Translations under genes and position numbers: made by a program
From: an uncultured Gemmatimonadota bacterium
Lineage (GTDB): Bacteria > Gemmatimonadota > Gemmatimonadetes > Gemmatimonadales > Gemmatimonadaceae
Reading direction: 5' to 3'
NCBI GenBank assembly: GCA_903882745.1
Contig: CAIRYG010000010.1
Location: forward strand, 393,582 to 457,581
DNA: 64,000 bases
In this document: piece after piece, positions 52,868 to 61,167 of the stretch
Numbering within the stretch: position 1 is the first letter of the stretch
Layout: each line of letters opens with the position of its first letter
The notes under the pieces: generated by a model
The model's database searches: none
What the model was told of the DNA's origin: nothing
Seen by the model: only the letters and a program-made list of their open reading frames with translations

Positions 52868-53394
52868 CCGGCAGTCACGAGGCCGCGGGCGGCGTTCGCA
52901 CGCAAGCGTTGTTGATGATCGTGGTGGTCTTTCTGGTGGGCGCCTTTGCTGGTGGCGCCTTCGAGCGGATGTCACATCGCGGCGCGCGCGGGGGACTCGG
53001 CGGCAGCGGTCGGATGTGGGGCGGCGGGCGAGGGGGACGTGGCGGGCCGGGCGGAATGCCGGGGGGAATGCCGTCGAGCGGCTCGGACTCGACACGCCTC
53101 CCCCCTGGCTATGATCAGATCGGGCTCACGGCCAGCCAGCGTGCACGCCTCGACTCGGCCTTTGCCCGTCGTCGGCCGCGCGTTGACTCGCTGATGAAGG
53201 CCACCTGGGCGGTTGTGCGCCCCGCGATGGACTCGACCCGCAGCGAGGTCAACGCCATCCTGACGAATGATCAACGCGACAAGCTCGACTCCCTGCGTCG
53301 GGCCAGCCGCGGTACGCGCGGCAGCCGCGGGCGCGGGGCAACGGGTGGGGCCAATGGTGGCGTGCGCGACACGCTGCCCCCTCCCAACCGCTGA
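52864..53394 (+). CDS. LTxxQ-motif periplasmic sensor/chaperone (Spy/CpxP/CnrX-like)
   Basis: 176 residues, ATG overlapping the previous stop (ATGA). An N-terminal membrane anchor (ALLMIVVVFLVGAFAGGAF) is followed by a Gly/Arg/Met-rich linker (GGGRGGRGGPGGMPGGMP), then a helical domain with the two signature motifs LTASQRARLD (near 88) and LTNDQRDKLD (near 137). The family includes Spy, CpxP, ZraP and the metal sensor CnrX, which captures ions in the periplasm and releases the anti-sigma. No obvious His-rich metal site is visible, only scattered Met and His, so metal versus unfolded-protein sensing is open. The C-terminus is Gly/Arg-rich. Confidence 0.82.
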   Translation: MTGSHEAAGGVRTQALLMIVVVFLVGAFAGGAFERMSHRGARGGLGGSGRMWGGGRGGRGGPGGMPGGMPSSGSDSTRLPPGYDQIGLTASQRARLDSAFARRRPRVDSLMKATWAVVRPAMDSTRSEVNAILTNDQRDKLDSLRRASRGTRGSRGRGATGGANGGVRDTLPPPNR

Positions 53395-53404
53395 GGGACG
53401 CATC

Positions 53405-53728
53405 ATGGGCTTCCGATTCCGCCGGTCGATCAAGATTCTCCCAGGGATTCGCATCAATCTCGGCAAGCGGGGCGTGAGTCTGAGCGCAGGGGTACGCGGA
53501 GCCCATATCACGATTGGAAAGAGTGGCACGCGGACCACGGTCGGGATCCCGGGAACTGGCGTGAGCTATACGGACTACGAGCGACACCAGGCGGCTCATC
53601 CCGCGCATCCGGCGCAGCCGGGAGCCGCAGCAGAGCCCGAGGAGCGAGAGATCGGCACGCTCTCCGCGGAGTTCGTGGTCGCGGTGCTGGCGGTGCTCGT
53701 TGGCGCGGCGTTGCTGTTCGGCAACTGA
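53405..53728 (+). CDS. DUF4236 domain membrane protein
   Basis: 107 residues from ATG at 53405, 10 bp after the LTxxQ gene. The first 55 residues match DUF4236: MGFRFRRSIKILPGIRINL, GKRGVSLSAGVRGAHITIG, KSGTRTTVGIPGTGVSYT. A His/Ala/Pro linker (YERHQAAHPAHPAQPG) and a C-terminal membrane helix (EFVVAVLAVLVGAALLFG) follow. The function of DUF4236 is unknown; it often occurs as an N-terminal module of small surface or membrane proteins. Its place at the end of the sigma-factor operon, before a strong terminator, suggests it belongs to the same response. Confidence 0.8.
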   Translation: MGFRFRRSIKILPGIRINLGKRGVSLSAGVRGAHITIGKSGTRTTVGIPGTGVSYTDYERHQAAHPAHPAQPGAAAEPEEREIGTLSAEFVVAVLAVLVGAALLFGN

Positions 53729-53786
53729 GAGCGAGCAGGCGGCCGACGCCGCACGCCGACGCCGCACGCCGCACGCTGACAAACGA

Positions 53787-53823
53787 AGAACCGCCGATTC
53801 TCGGGACGAGAATCGGCGGTTCT
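53787..53823. terminator. Strong terminator of the sigma-factor operon, facing tRNA-Gly
   Basis: AGAACCGCCGATTCTC (53787-53802) pairs perfectly with GAGAATCGGCGGTTCT (53808-53823) around GGGAC and is followed on the plus strand by TTT. It also lies 30 bp past the 3' end of the minus-strand tRNA-Gly and may serve both. Confidence 0.92.
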
Positions 53824-53852
53824 TTTGCCGACGATAGGGCTGAACAGAGCAG

Positions 53853-53925
<73 letters not shown>

Positions 53926-54036
53926 AACTAGAGCGTAAGATAGCGACTCGCGCGACGAAGACCAGTGGCGAGCGATGCACGCCAAAAATTGCACAATTCG
54001 CTGCCTTTGCACAACAAACAGAAATAAAAGAGCATC

Positions 54037-54077
54037 CCTGCCGATAATATATCAATTAATATTGCATTTTCGGCAGG
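54037..54077 (+). promoter_or_regulatory. AT-rich leader hairpin upstream of the ammonium transporter
   Basis: CCTGCCGA (54037-54044) pairs with TCGGCAGG (54070-54077). The 25-nt loop is almost pure A/T (TAATATATCAATTAATATT) and the stem is followed by ATTTTTATA. It could be an attenuator-like element or a promoter with AT-rich binding sites about 55 bp before the proposed start. Confidence 0.5.
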
Positions 54078-54130
54078 ATTTTTATATCATTCGACCATTC
54101 CAGCCGGACCCCACCCCCGCCGCCGCGCCC

Positions 54131-55417
54131 GTGCAGCCCGCGAATACCCCCGTCGATACCCTGTTTGTCATTATCAGCACGGCCCTCGTCCTGCTGATGA
54201 CCCCAGCGCTCGCCCTCTTTTACGGCGGCCTGGTGCGCGCGAAAAACATCCTCAACACCATGATGATGTCGCTCGCCGCGATCGGACTGGTTGGGGTGCT
54301 GTGGGCTCTGGCGGGGTACTCGCTCGCCTTCTCCACCGGCGGCGCCTTTGTGGGTGGCATGCACCACCTCGCGCTCGCCAACATCGGCTTCGCGGTCCGC
54401 GACGGCACGACAATCCCGCACCTGCTCTACTTCGCCTACCAAGGGACCTTTGCCGTGATCACCGCCGCGCTGATCTCGGGCGCGATCGTGGAGCGGATGC
54501 GTTTCAGTGCCTATCTGGCATTTATTGCGCTCTGGTCGCTGATCGTCTACGCCCCGGTCGCCCATTGGGTGTGGGGCGGCGGATGGCTCGGCGCGATGGG
54601 CGTCCTCGACTTTGCCGGCGGTACCGTGGTGCATATCACCGCGGGCACGGCGGCTTGGGTGACGGCCATCATGGTGGGCCAACGGCGTGACTACGGACGT
54701 CAGGCGTTCCTCCCGCACAATGTGCCGATGATGCTCACCGGCGCCGCCTTGCTCTGGTTCGGCTGGGTCGGCTTCAATGGCGGCAGCGCGCTCGCGGTGA
54801 ACAGTGTCGCCGTCCAAGCCACGGTCAACACCGTGCTCGCGCCAATGGCCACCCTCGCCACCTGGATTCTGCTCGAGTACCGCCGCACGGGACGCGCCAC
54901 CGCGGTTGGCGCAGGCACCGCGATTGTCGTTGGGCTCGTGGCAATCACTCCCGCCTGCGGCTTCGTGAGCCCACGCGCCGCACTCGCGATCGGTGCCATT
55001 GCGGCGTTCCCCTCGTACTTCGTGATTCTCAAGCGCGCCGCCACCCGCCTCGACGATTCCCTCGACGTGGTTGGCGCCCACGGTGTGGGCGGCGTGGTTG
55101 GCGCGCTGCTGACGGGCGTCTTCGCCAGCAAGGCGTGGGGTGGCGCCGACGGTCTGCTGCACGGCGCGCCGAGTCAGCTCCTCAAGCAGCTCATTGGCGT
55201 CGGCGCGACCATTGGCTGGACCGCCGTCGCCACCTGGGGAATCCTTGTGATCATCAGTGCGGTCACCACCCTCCGCGCTGACGCGCGCGATGAAGCGGCC
55301 GGCCTAGATGTCGCGGATCACGGCGAAGAAGGCTACACCGATGGCGAGGGCGCGATTCTCGTGCTGCAAACCGCCGACCCCACCGCCAACCGCGCCCCAG
55401 TGCGCCGGAGCGCCTGA
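54131..55417 (+). CDS. amtB: Ammonium transporter (Amt family)
   Basis: 428 residues from a GTG at 54131, the last start codon before the first helix; the frame opens at 53975, but that stretch includes the AT-rich leader hairpin and is unlikely to be translated. Eleven membrane helices are expected; VDTLFVIISTALVLLMTPALALFYGGLV is the first. Family hallmarks include GGTVVHITAGTAAWV and GAHGVGGVVGALLTGVFA, which carry the twin pore histidines, and FGWVGFNGGSA. It conducts ammonium into the cell. The stop overlaps the PII gene (TGATG), the classic amtB-glnK pairing. A fragment of a second Amt gene lies at 63870-63985. Confidence 0.95.
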   Translation: MQPANTPVDTLFVIISTALVLLMTPALALFYGGLVRAKNILNTMMMSLAAIGLVGVLWALAGYSLAFSTGGAFVGGMHHLALANIGFAVRDGTTIPHLLYFAYQGTFAVITAALISGAIVERMRFSAYLAFIALWSLIVYAPVAHWVWGGGWLGAMGVLDFAGGTVVHITAGTAAWVTAIMVGQRRDYGRQAFLPHNVPMMLTGAALLWFGWVGFNGGSALAVNSVAVQATVNTVLAPMATLATWILLEYRRTGRATAVGAGTAIVVGLVAITPACGFVSPRAALAIGAIAAFPSYFVILKRAATRLDDSLDVVGAHGVGGVVGALLTGVFASKAWGGADGLLHGAPSQLLKQLIGVGATIGWTAVATWGILVIISAVTTLRADARDEAAGLDVADHGEEGYTDGEGAILVLQTADPTANRAPVRRSA

Positions 55418-55773
55418 TGAAGCTCGTCGTGGCCATCATCCGCCCCGAGCGGCTCAACGCCGTCCTCGAATCGCTCTACAACGCCGACGTCCGCGGCCTG
55501 ACCGTCAGCAAGGTGCAAGGTCACGGCGGCGAAGTGGAACACGTCGAGAACTATCGCGGCGTCACCGTGAAAATGGACCTACAAGCCAAGATGCGCCTCG
55601 AGATCGGCGTCTCGGAATCGTTCGTGCAGCCCACCGTTGACGCCATCGTCCACGCCGCCCGCACGGGCGATGTCGGTGACGGCAAAATCTTTGTGCTGCC
55701 GGTCGAACGCGTGATCCGGATTCGCACCGGCGAAGAAGACACGCGCGCCGTAACCCCGGAAGATCGCGACTAG
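55417..55773 (+). CDS. glnK: PII nitrogen regulatory protein (GlnK), Tyr51 replaced by Val
   Basis: 118 residues, ATG overlapping the amt stop. It aligns with E. coli GlnB without gaps over the first 51 residues. Family signatures GDGKIFVLPVERVIRIRTGEED and ARTGDVGDG are intact, giving the ATP/2-oxoglutarate site. In the T-loop Tyr46 is kept (ENYRG), but the uridylylation site Tyr51 is Val (GVTVKM). Modification by GlnD at the usual residue is therefore impossible, and control is presumably by ligand binding alone. The expected role is to plug the coupled ammonium channel when nitrogen is ample. Confidence 0.93.
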   Translation: MKLVVAIIRPERLNAVLESLYNADVRGLTVSKVQGHGGEVEHVENYRGVTVKMDLQAKMRLEIGVSESFVQPTVDAIVHAARTGDVGDGKIFVLPVERVIRIRTGEEDTRAVTPEDRD

Positions 55774-55860
55774 CCCCTCGGGCACCCCTCGCGCACCCCA
55801 CGCGCCGAGGTGCTATTCTTGGGGCGATGATTGTCGTTCGCTGACCTTTCGGAGGTCCTG

Positions 55861-57663
55861 ATGATGTTCGGTTCCCGCCGCTGGAAGTCCCGCACGGCAC
55901 TGGTGTGCCTCGCCGTTGCCCCGTCGCTCCTCGCCGCGCAGCAATCAGCGCCGCCAACGGCCGCGCCGGCAGCAGCTCCAACGCAACCGCGCGCCGACCT
56001 CATTCTCGTCAATGGTCGCGTGCTCACGGTCGACGCAAGCGATCGCGTGGCGCAGGCGGTGGCGCTCGCGGGCAACAAGATTATTGCCGTCGGCACCAAC
56101 GCCGAGGTGCAGCGCGTGGCGGCGCCGAATGCCCGACGCATTGATCTCGCGGGGCGCACCGTTACGCCGGGGCTCTTGGACGCACACGCGCACTTCTCCG
56201 ACGGGGGCACGAGTCGTCTCTTCGTGCTCGACGTCGCCTACCCTACCGTCAAAAGCATCGCCGACATCGTCGCCGCCGTCAAAGCGAAAGCCGCCAGCCT
56301 TCCCAAGGGTGCGTGGATCGAAGGACGCGGCTGGGACGAAGGCAAACTCACGGAAAAGCGGCTGCCGAGTGCAAAGGATCTCGACGCGGCTGCTCCGGAC
56401 AACCCCGTGTATCTCACACAGACCACCGGGCACTACGGCGTCGCCAACAGCCTCGCGCTCAAGCTCGGCAACGTGACCAAGGACACGCCGAATCCTCCGG
56501 CCGGCACGATCGACCGCAACGCCGATGGCTCCCCCACGGGCGTGCTCAAGGAAGGGGCGCAGGGGTTGGTGCGTCGCCTCGTCCCCGGACGAAACCCGGG
56601 TGATACCGAACTCGGCATTCGCGACATCGTCAAAGCGTTCAACGCCGAAGGCATGACGGGACTCAAGGATCCCGGCGTCTCCTCGCAGACATGGGAGACC
56701 TACAAAAAAGTGATGGCCGACAACGCGCTCAATGTGCGCGTCTTCGCGCTCTGGCAGGGCGGGCGCAACGTCGAGGGGGCCAAGCGCCTGATCGAGCAGC
56801 GCGCAGCCACCACGCGGCCGTATGAGAGCACCGGCGACGATCACCTGATCAGCGGCGGCGTGAAACTCTATATCGACGGCTCCGGTGGCGCGCGCACCGC
56901 CTGGCTCTACGACGACTGGAACCGCGACGTCACCGGCGTCGACAAGGGGAACCACGGCTACCCGAGTTCGTCGCCCGACACGATCCGCATGTTGATCCGC
57001 ATGTTCCACGATGCGGGAATGCACGTCTCCGTTCACTCGATCGGCGATCAAGCCATCGACTGGACGGTCGACAGTTACGACATCGCCATGAAGGAAAACC
57101 CCAAGAAGGGACTCCGCCACGGCATCATTCACTCGAACATCCCCACCGATCACGCCATCGAAGTGATCGCGCGACTGCAGCACACGATGGACGCGGCATA
57201 TCCCGAGCCAAGTGCGACGTTCACCTGGTGGTTGGGCGATACCTACGCGGGAAATTTCGGCGCCACGCGATCGGCGCGACTGAATCCCTTTGCCACCTTC
57301 AAGTCGAAGGGAATTCTCTGGGCCAACGGGTCGGACTTCACCGTCACCCCCTTTGCCGCACGCTACGGGATCTGGGCGGCGGTGGCCCGCGAGCCGCTCC
57401 TCGGCGTGTACGGCGGCGATCCGTTTGGGCGGAAGGAGTCGGTCGACGTGAAAACCGCACTCCGCGCTGTCACGCTCTGGGCCGCGCGACAGATGTTTCT
57501 CGAGACGAAGATCGGCTCGGTGGAAGTTGGGAAGTACGCCGACCTCGCGATCTGGGACCGCGACTTTTACACCGTGCCCACGGCGCAGATCAAGGATGCG
57601 AAATGCTTGATGACCATTTTCAACGGCAAGGTGGTGTATCAGGCGGAGGGGGCCAAGTTCTAG
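55861..57663 (+). CDS. Exported YtcJ-like amidohydrolase
   Basis: 600 residues from ATG at 55861, with GGAGG 5 nt upstream. A signal peptide (ALVCLAVAPSLLAAQQ) and an Ala/Pro linker precede the amidohydrolase_3 domain. The start of the composite domain is ADLILVNGRVLTVDASDRVAQAV. The metal motif is GLLDAHAHF (HxH), with later ligands in VHSIGDQA and HGIIHSNIP and the Asp in WANGSDFTV. The C-terminus returns to the beta-sandwich (GSVEVGKYADLAIWDRD). YtcJ-like enzymes hydrolyse N-acyl or cyclic amide bonds; the substrate is unknown. The exported form fits the scavenging theme of the window. There is no operon partner: the next gene, 32 bp on, encodes a polyphosphate kinase. Confidence 0.88.
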   Translation: MMFGSRRWKSRTALVCLAVAPSLLAAQQSAPPTAAPAAAPTQPRADLILVNGRVLTVDASDRVAQAVALAGNKIIAVGTNAEVQRVAAPNARRIDLAGRTVTPGLLDAHAHFSDGGTSRLFVLDVAYPTVKSIADIVAAVKAKAASLPKGAWIEGRGWDEGKLTEKRLPSAKDLDAAAPDNPVYLTQTTGHYGVANSLALKLGNVTKDTPNPPAGTIDRNADGSPTGVLKEGAQGLVRRLVPGRNPGDTELGIRDIVKAFNAEGMTGLKDPGVSSQTWETYKKVMADNALNVRVFALWQGGRNVEGAKRLIEQRAATTRPYESTGDDHLISGGVKLYIDGSGGARTAWLYDDWNRDVTGVDKGNHGYPSSSPDTIRMLIRMFHDAGMHVSVHSIGDQAIDWTVDSYDIAMKENPKKGLRHGIIHSNIPTDHAIEVIARLQHTMDAAYPEPSATFTWWLGDTYAGNFGATRSARLNPFATFKSKGILWANGSDFTVTPFAARYGIWAAVAREPLLGVYGGDPFGRKESVDVKTALRAVTLWAARQMFLETKIGSVEVGKYADLAIWDRDFYTVPTAQIKDAKCLMTIFNGKVVYQAEGAKF

Positions 57664-57695
57664 CCCCCTCGCAGCCGCGCACGTAGCTTCACCGT

Positions 57696-58517
57696 ATGAA
57701 GAAGAGCCCGCTGCACCATCGCATTGCCCCAGGCACGCGTGTGCGCTGGGACCGGTTCAACACTGCCGAGTGCGGCGACGTCACGGCCAAGGATGCGCGG
57801 ATTGCCGACACCGAGCGAATCGTCGCGCAACTCGACCCGCTCCAGGAACGCCTGTACGCCGAAGGACGTCGTTCGCTACTGGTGATCCTCCAGGCCATCG
57901 ACACGGGTGGCAAGGACGGGGTGATTCGCCATGTGATGCGGTCGCTGAACCCGCAGGGCTGCGTGGTGACGTCGTTTAAGGTGCCGACACCAGAGGAACG
58001 CAATCAGGATTTTTTATGGCGCGTGCACAAAGCGGTGCCCGCCAAGGGGATGATTGCCGTCTTCAATCGCTCGCACTACGAAGACGTGCTCGTGACGCGA
58101 GTGCACGGGCTGATTACGCCGGCCGACGCGAAACGCCGGATGCACCATATCAATGCGTTTGAGCGGTTGCTCGTGGACAGCGGCACCACGGTGCTCAAAT
58201 TTTTTCTCGCGATTTCCAAGGACGAGCAGCGTCGCCGTTTACAGGCGCGCCTCGACGACCCGCACAAGCGGTGGAAGTTCAGCCCGAACGACCTGATTGA
58301 GCGAAAGTCCTGGACGCGCTATGCGGCGGCCAACGCGGAGGTGCTCTCCGCCACCAGCACAACCCACGCGCCCTGGCACCTGATTCCGGCCGATCACAAA
58401 TGGTACCGGAACTACGTCGTGGCGCGGACGATGCTCGACACGCTGAAGGGGATGGATCCGAAATTCCCCCCTGCTCCGCTCGGCGTGGACTTCAAGACGA
58501 TCCGGATCCCGCGATAA
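57696..58517 (+). CDS. Polyphosphate kinase 2 (PPK2 family)
   Basis: 273 residues from ATG at 57696. Walker A is AIDTGGKDGVI (residues 68-78), the lid module contains HKAVPAKGMIAVFNRSHYEDVLVTRVHG with the Walker B-type region at 122-132, and the C-terminal WKFSPNDLIERKSW...WHLIPADHKWYRN is diagnostic of PPK2. PPK2 enzymes transfer phosphate between polyphosphate and nucleotides (ADP or AMP phosphorylation in class II/III). Single-domain length and the WKF.PND text suggest the class I/III-type short form; direction and nucleotide preference cannot be read. Cytoplasmic. Confidence 0.92.
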   Translation: MKKSPLHHRIAPGTRVRWDRFNTAECGDVTAKDARIADTERIVAQLDPLQERLYAEGRRSLLVILQAIDTGGKDGVIRHVMRSLNPQGCVVTSFKVPTPEERNQDFLWRVHKAVPAKGMIAVFNRSHYEDVLVTRVHGLITPADAKRRMHHINAFERLLVDSGTTVLKFFLAISKDEQRRRLQARLDDPHKRWKFSPNDLIERKSWTRYAAANAEVLSATSTTHAPWHLIPADHKWYRNYVVARTMLDTLKGMDPKFPPAPLGVDFKTIRIPR

Positions 58518-58612
58518 GCGGCAGCAGGTGCGGTCGGCTGGCAATGGAATGAACACGGTGACCGGGTTGTCGGTTATCATATTGCACAGACCGATTTCTC
58601 AGGAGCGCACCG

Positions 58613-59941
58613 ATGGGTTTGCTAACGTCCTCTTTGCTGGTTCTCTCGCGGGATGTCTCGCGGGATTTCGCGCGGGATTTCTCGCGTTCGCGCCGCACGA
58701 CCGCCGTCTGTGTCGCGGCCAGCTGGCTCGCCCTCGCCTGTAGCAGTGGCTCCACCACGGGTACCACAACCGCCGGTACGGGCGGCAACTCGGGCGGCAC
58801 CTCTACCGCCCCCGGCGCCCCGACCAATCTTGTGGCCACCCCGAGCAACGGCGGCGGCAGCCTCGCCTTTACCGCGCCGAGCACTGGTGGAAGCGCCATT
58901 ACGGGGTACACGGCCACCTGCACGGCCGGTAGCACGACCGTCACCGGCACGTCGGCCGCGAGTCCAGTGGCTGTCACGGGGCTCACCAATGGCACCGCCT
59001 ATTCCTGCACCGTCGTGGCGAAGAACGCGATTGGAACGGGCACGGCGTCCGCTGCAGTATCGCTGACACCGGCCGTGCCCACACTCCCTGCCGGGTCCAC
59101 GGCAGCGATCGGCTGCCCACTCTCGAACAACAGCTTCAATAGCAGCACCAAGGTGAATGCCTACAGCGTCTGGAGCTGGAGCTGCGGCACCGTGCGCACG
59201 CTGACCGGAAACGGGATTCCGGAGCACGCCGCTACCGGTGGGAACTTCGCCACACCGATCGGCGTGCAGAACATCAGCATGACTTTCACCCTGACGCCGA
59301 ACAACACCGGGACCGTCACGCAGAGTGGTGATGTCGGCTACGTGTGGAACAGCGTAAAGCTCGACCCGGGCACCGCCGGCACCTGTACCTCGACCGCGAC
59401 CTCGGTCAATCCAGGCGGGGGGTGCGTGGCCGCTGCCGGCACTGACCCCTGGCGCATTGAAGCACTCGGCGGCGCCTTCACCTTTGGCACCGACGAAAAC
59501 AACGCGCACGTGCAGCCCAACGGCCAGTACCACTATCACGGTATGCCAGAGGGCGAAATCGCCCGACTCGGCAAGGGCACGGGGTTGGCGCTTGTGGCGT
59601 GGGCGCGCGACGGGTTCCCGATTTATGCGCGCTACGGCTACATCGACGCCAATAATGCGGCGTCGGGAACGCGCGCCATGCGTGGCAGCTGGCAGAAGAA
59701 GGCCACGCCGGACGCGGGACGTCCGTCCACGACGATCTTCGCGATGGGGACCTTCACGCAGGATTATGAGTACGTGGCCGGCTCTGGCGACTTGGATCAG
59801 TGCAATGGTCGCACCGGGGTGACGCCGGAGTTTCCGAATGGGATTTACCACTACTACATCACCGACACCTACCCGTACATCCAGCGGTGCTACAAGGGCG
59901 TGAGCATTACGGGCGTCGGCGGCCCAGGTGGCCCGCCGTGA
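58613..59941 (+). CDS. YHYH-domain lipoprotein with fibronectin type III module
   Basis: 442 residues from ATG at 58613, with AGGAG 8 nt upstream. An unusually long n-region contains SRDV/SRDF/ARDF repeats (12-bp units from 58645), then a hydrophobic stretch and a lipobox LALACS (Cys about 43). A Ser/Thr/Gly linker and one FN3 domain follow (about 66-150: GAPTNLVATPSNGGGSLAFTAP, GLTNGTAYSCTVVAKNAIGTG). The C-terminal domain carries QYHYHGMPEGE and DGFPIYARYGY, the YHYH family hallmarks, and ends with NGIYHYYITDTYPYIQRCYKG. The function of YHYH proteins is not established; His clusters suggest metal binding. The HupE-like gene starts 35 bp downstream, probably in the same operon. Confidence 0.85.
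   Translation: MGLLTSSLLVLSRDVSRDFARDFSRSRRTTAVCVAASWLALACSSGSTTGTTTAGTGGNSGGTSTAPGAPTNLVATPSNGGGSLAFTAPSTGGSAITGYTATCTAGSTTVTGTSAASPVAVTGLTNGTAYSCTVVAKNAIGTGTASAAVSLTPAVPTLPAGSTAAIGCPLSNNSFNSSTKVNAYSVWSWSCGTVRTLTGNGIPEHAATGGNFATPIGVQNISMTFTLTPNNTGTVTQSGDVGYVWNSVKLDPGTAGTCTSTATSVNPGGGCVAAAGTDPWRIEALGGAFTFGTDENNAHVQPNGQYHYHGMPEGEIARLGKGTGLALVAWARDGFPIYARYGYIDANNAASGTRAMRGSWQKKATPDAGRPSTTIFAMGTFTQDYEYVAGSGDLDQCNGRTGVTPEFPNGIYHYYITDTYPYIQRCYKGVSITGVGGPGGPP
58645..58692 (+). repeat. 12-bp in-frame repeats in the YHYH lipoprotein signal
   Basis: CTCGCGGGATGT (58645), CTCGCGGGATTT (58657), CGCGCGGGATTT (58669) and a degenerate CTCGCGTTCGCG (58681) encode an SRD(V/F) type tetrapeptide array just before the hydrophobic core. 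Confidence 0.9.
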
Positions 59942-59975
59942 TGTTCCGTGTGATGCGCGGTCGCTGGGTCGCGTG

Positions 59976-60011
59976 ATGCGCGGTGGTATGCGCGGTGGTA
60001 TGCGCGGTGGT
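59976..60011 (+). repeat. 3 x 12-bp repeat carrying alternative start codons
   Basis: ATGCGCGGTGGT is repeated exactly at 59976, 59988 and 60000, followed by a degenerate GTGCGCTTGGGT. Each unit supplies an in-frame ATG for the HupE-like gene. Confidence 0.95.
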
Positions 60012-61109
60012 GTGCGCTTGGGTATTCGCATCCGTCGCGTGCTCACAATCACCGTGGGGCTCGCGCTGTTGTGCGTGCCCCCGCTGTGGGCGCATTTGAT
60101 GCCCGCGCAGCAGGGCACGCTCAACGTGCTCGACAACGCGGTGTTCGCGGCGGTGGCGCTGCCGGTGTCGGCCTTTCCCGACGCCGACGACGACCATGAT
60201 GGTCGACTCTCGCTTGCGGAGCTCCACGCGCACGACGCCACGTTGCGTGCGCGCATCACGGCGCGGTTCCGGATCACGGACGCTGAACAAGCGGCGACGC
60301 TCGACACGCTCATTGTGAGCATGGAACCCGACGACCGTGCGCCGGGCGGTGCGGCCACCGGGAGTCGGCACTTTTTGGCACTGCTCAAAGTGAGTTTTGC
60401 GCGGGCACCGCGCGCGCTGCAGTTGACGACCGACATTTTTGGGCGCGCGCCATCGGAGCAACAACTCACCATCAAGGCGACGCGCGGGCGTGACGCCGAG
60501 GTGGCCATTTTGAGTGCCGGGCGCACGTCGCATCAGTTTTTTGGCGCGCCGCTGCAGGTGTTGCGCGAGTTTGTCGGGATCGGCGTGCGTCATATTCTGG
60601 GCGGCGCGGATCACCTGCTGTTTCTGTTGACGATTATTGCCGCGGCCGTTGGATGGCGCTATTGGGCAGGGGTGCTCACGAGCTTCACGGTAGCGCATAG
60701 CATCACGCTCACGGTGGCACTGTTGGGTTGGGTTCGGCTGCCCGCGCGTGTGGTGGAGCCGTTGATTGCGGCGAGCATTGTACTGATGGCCGTGCTCAAC
60801 CTGCGCGGGCGCGCGGTGGTGGTGCGCCACCGTGTCGCGATTGTGTTTGGCTGCGGGTTGTTGCACGGGCTCGGGTTCGCGTCGGCAATGGCGGACATTG
60901 GGTTGAGCGGTGCGTACCGTGCTATGAGCCTCGTGGGGTTCAATGTGGGGATCGAGGTGGGGCAAGCACTGTTTCTGAGTGCGGTGCTGGCGATCGCGCT
61001 TGTGCTCCGTCGTGTTGGCGCGGGGCGACTCACCGATCCGCGGGTGCCGTCGGCGGTTGCTGCGGTTTGCGGGAGTGTGTGGTTGGTGCAGCGGCTGCTT
61101 GGTGTGTAG
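59976..61109 (+). CDS. HupE/UreJ-like membrane protein with EF-hand-like loop
   Basis: 377 residues from ATG at 59976; ATGs at 59988 and 60000 are equally possible because each 12-bp repeat unit begins with ATG (MRGGMRGGMRGG). A signal peptide (VLTITVGLALLCVPPLWA) leads to an extracytoplasmic domain of about 190 residues that includes DDDHDGRLSLAE, a complete EF-hand calcium loop. The C-terminal half has six to seven membrane helices with GVRHILGGADHLLFLL, FTVAHSITLTVAL and LLHGLGFASAMADIGL, the HupE/UreJ_2 His-containing signature. Such proteins are thought to handle nickel or other metal ions. It follows the YHYH lipoprotein, another His-rich protein, suggesting a metal-related pair. Confidence 0.85.
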   Translation: MRGGMRGGMRGGVRLGIRIRRVLTITVGLALLCVPPLWAHLMPAQQGTLNVLDNAVFAAVALPVSAFPDADDDHDGRLSLAELHAHDATLRARITARFRITDAEQAATLDTLIVSMEPDDRAPGGAATGSRHFLALLKVSFARAPRALQLTTDIFGRAPSEQQLTIKATRGRDAEVAILSAGRTSHQFFGAPLQVLREFVGIGVRHILGGADHLLFLLTIIAAAVGWRYWAGVLTSFTVAHSITLTVALLGWVRLPARVVEPLIAASIVLMAVLNLRGRAVVVRHRVAIVFGCGLLHGLGFASAMADIGLSGAYRAMSLVGFNVGIEVGQALFLSAVLAIALVLRRVGAGRLTDPRVPSAVAAVCGSVWLVQRLLGV

Positions 61110-61167
61110 GTTGCGAGCAACGCGGACGGTTTCGCGTTTGTGACGCTCCCTCATTCCCTGAGGTTTC

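Noticed and set aside
53975..54130. N-terminal extension of the ammonium transporter
   Set aside because: It would translate through the AT-rich hairpin and has no signal-peptide or family similarity.
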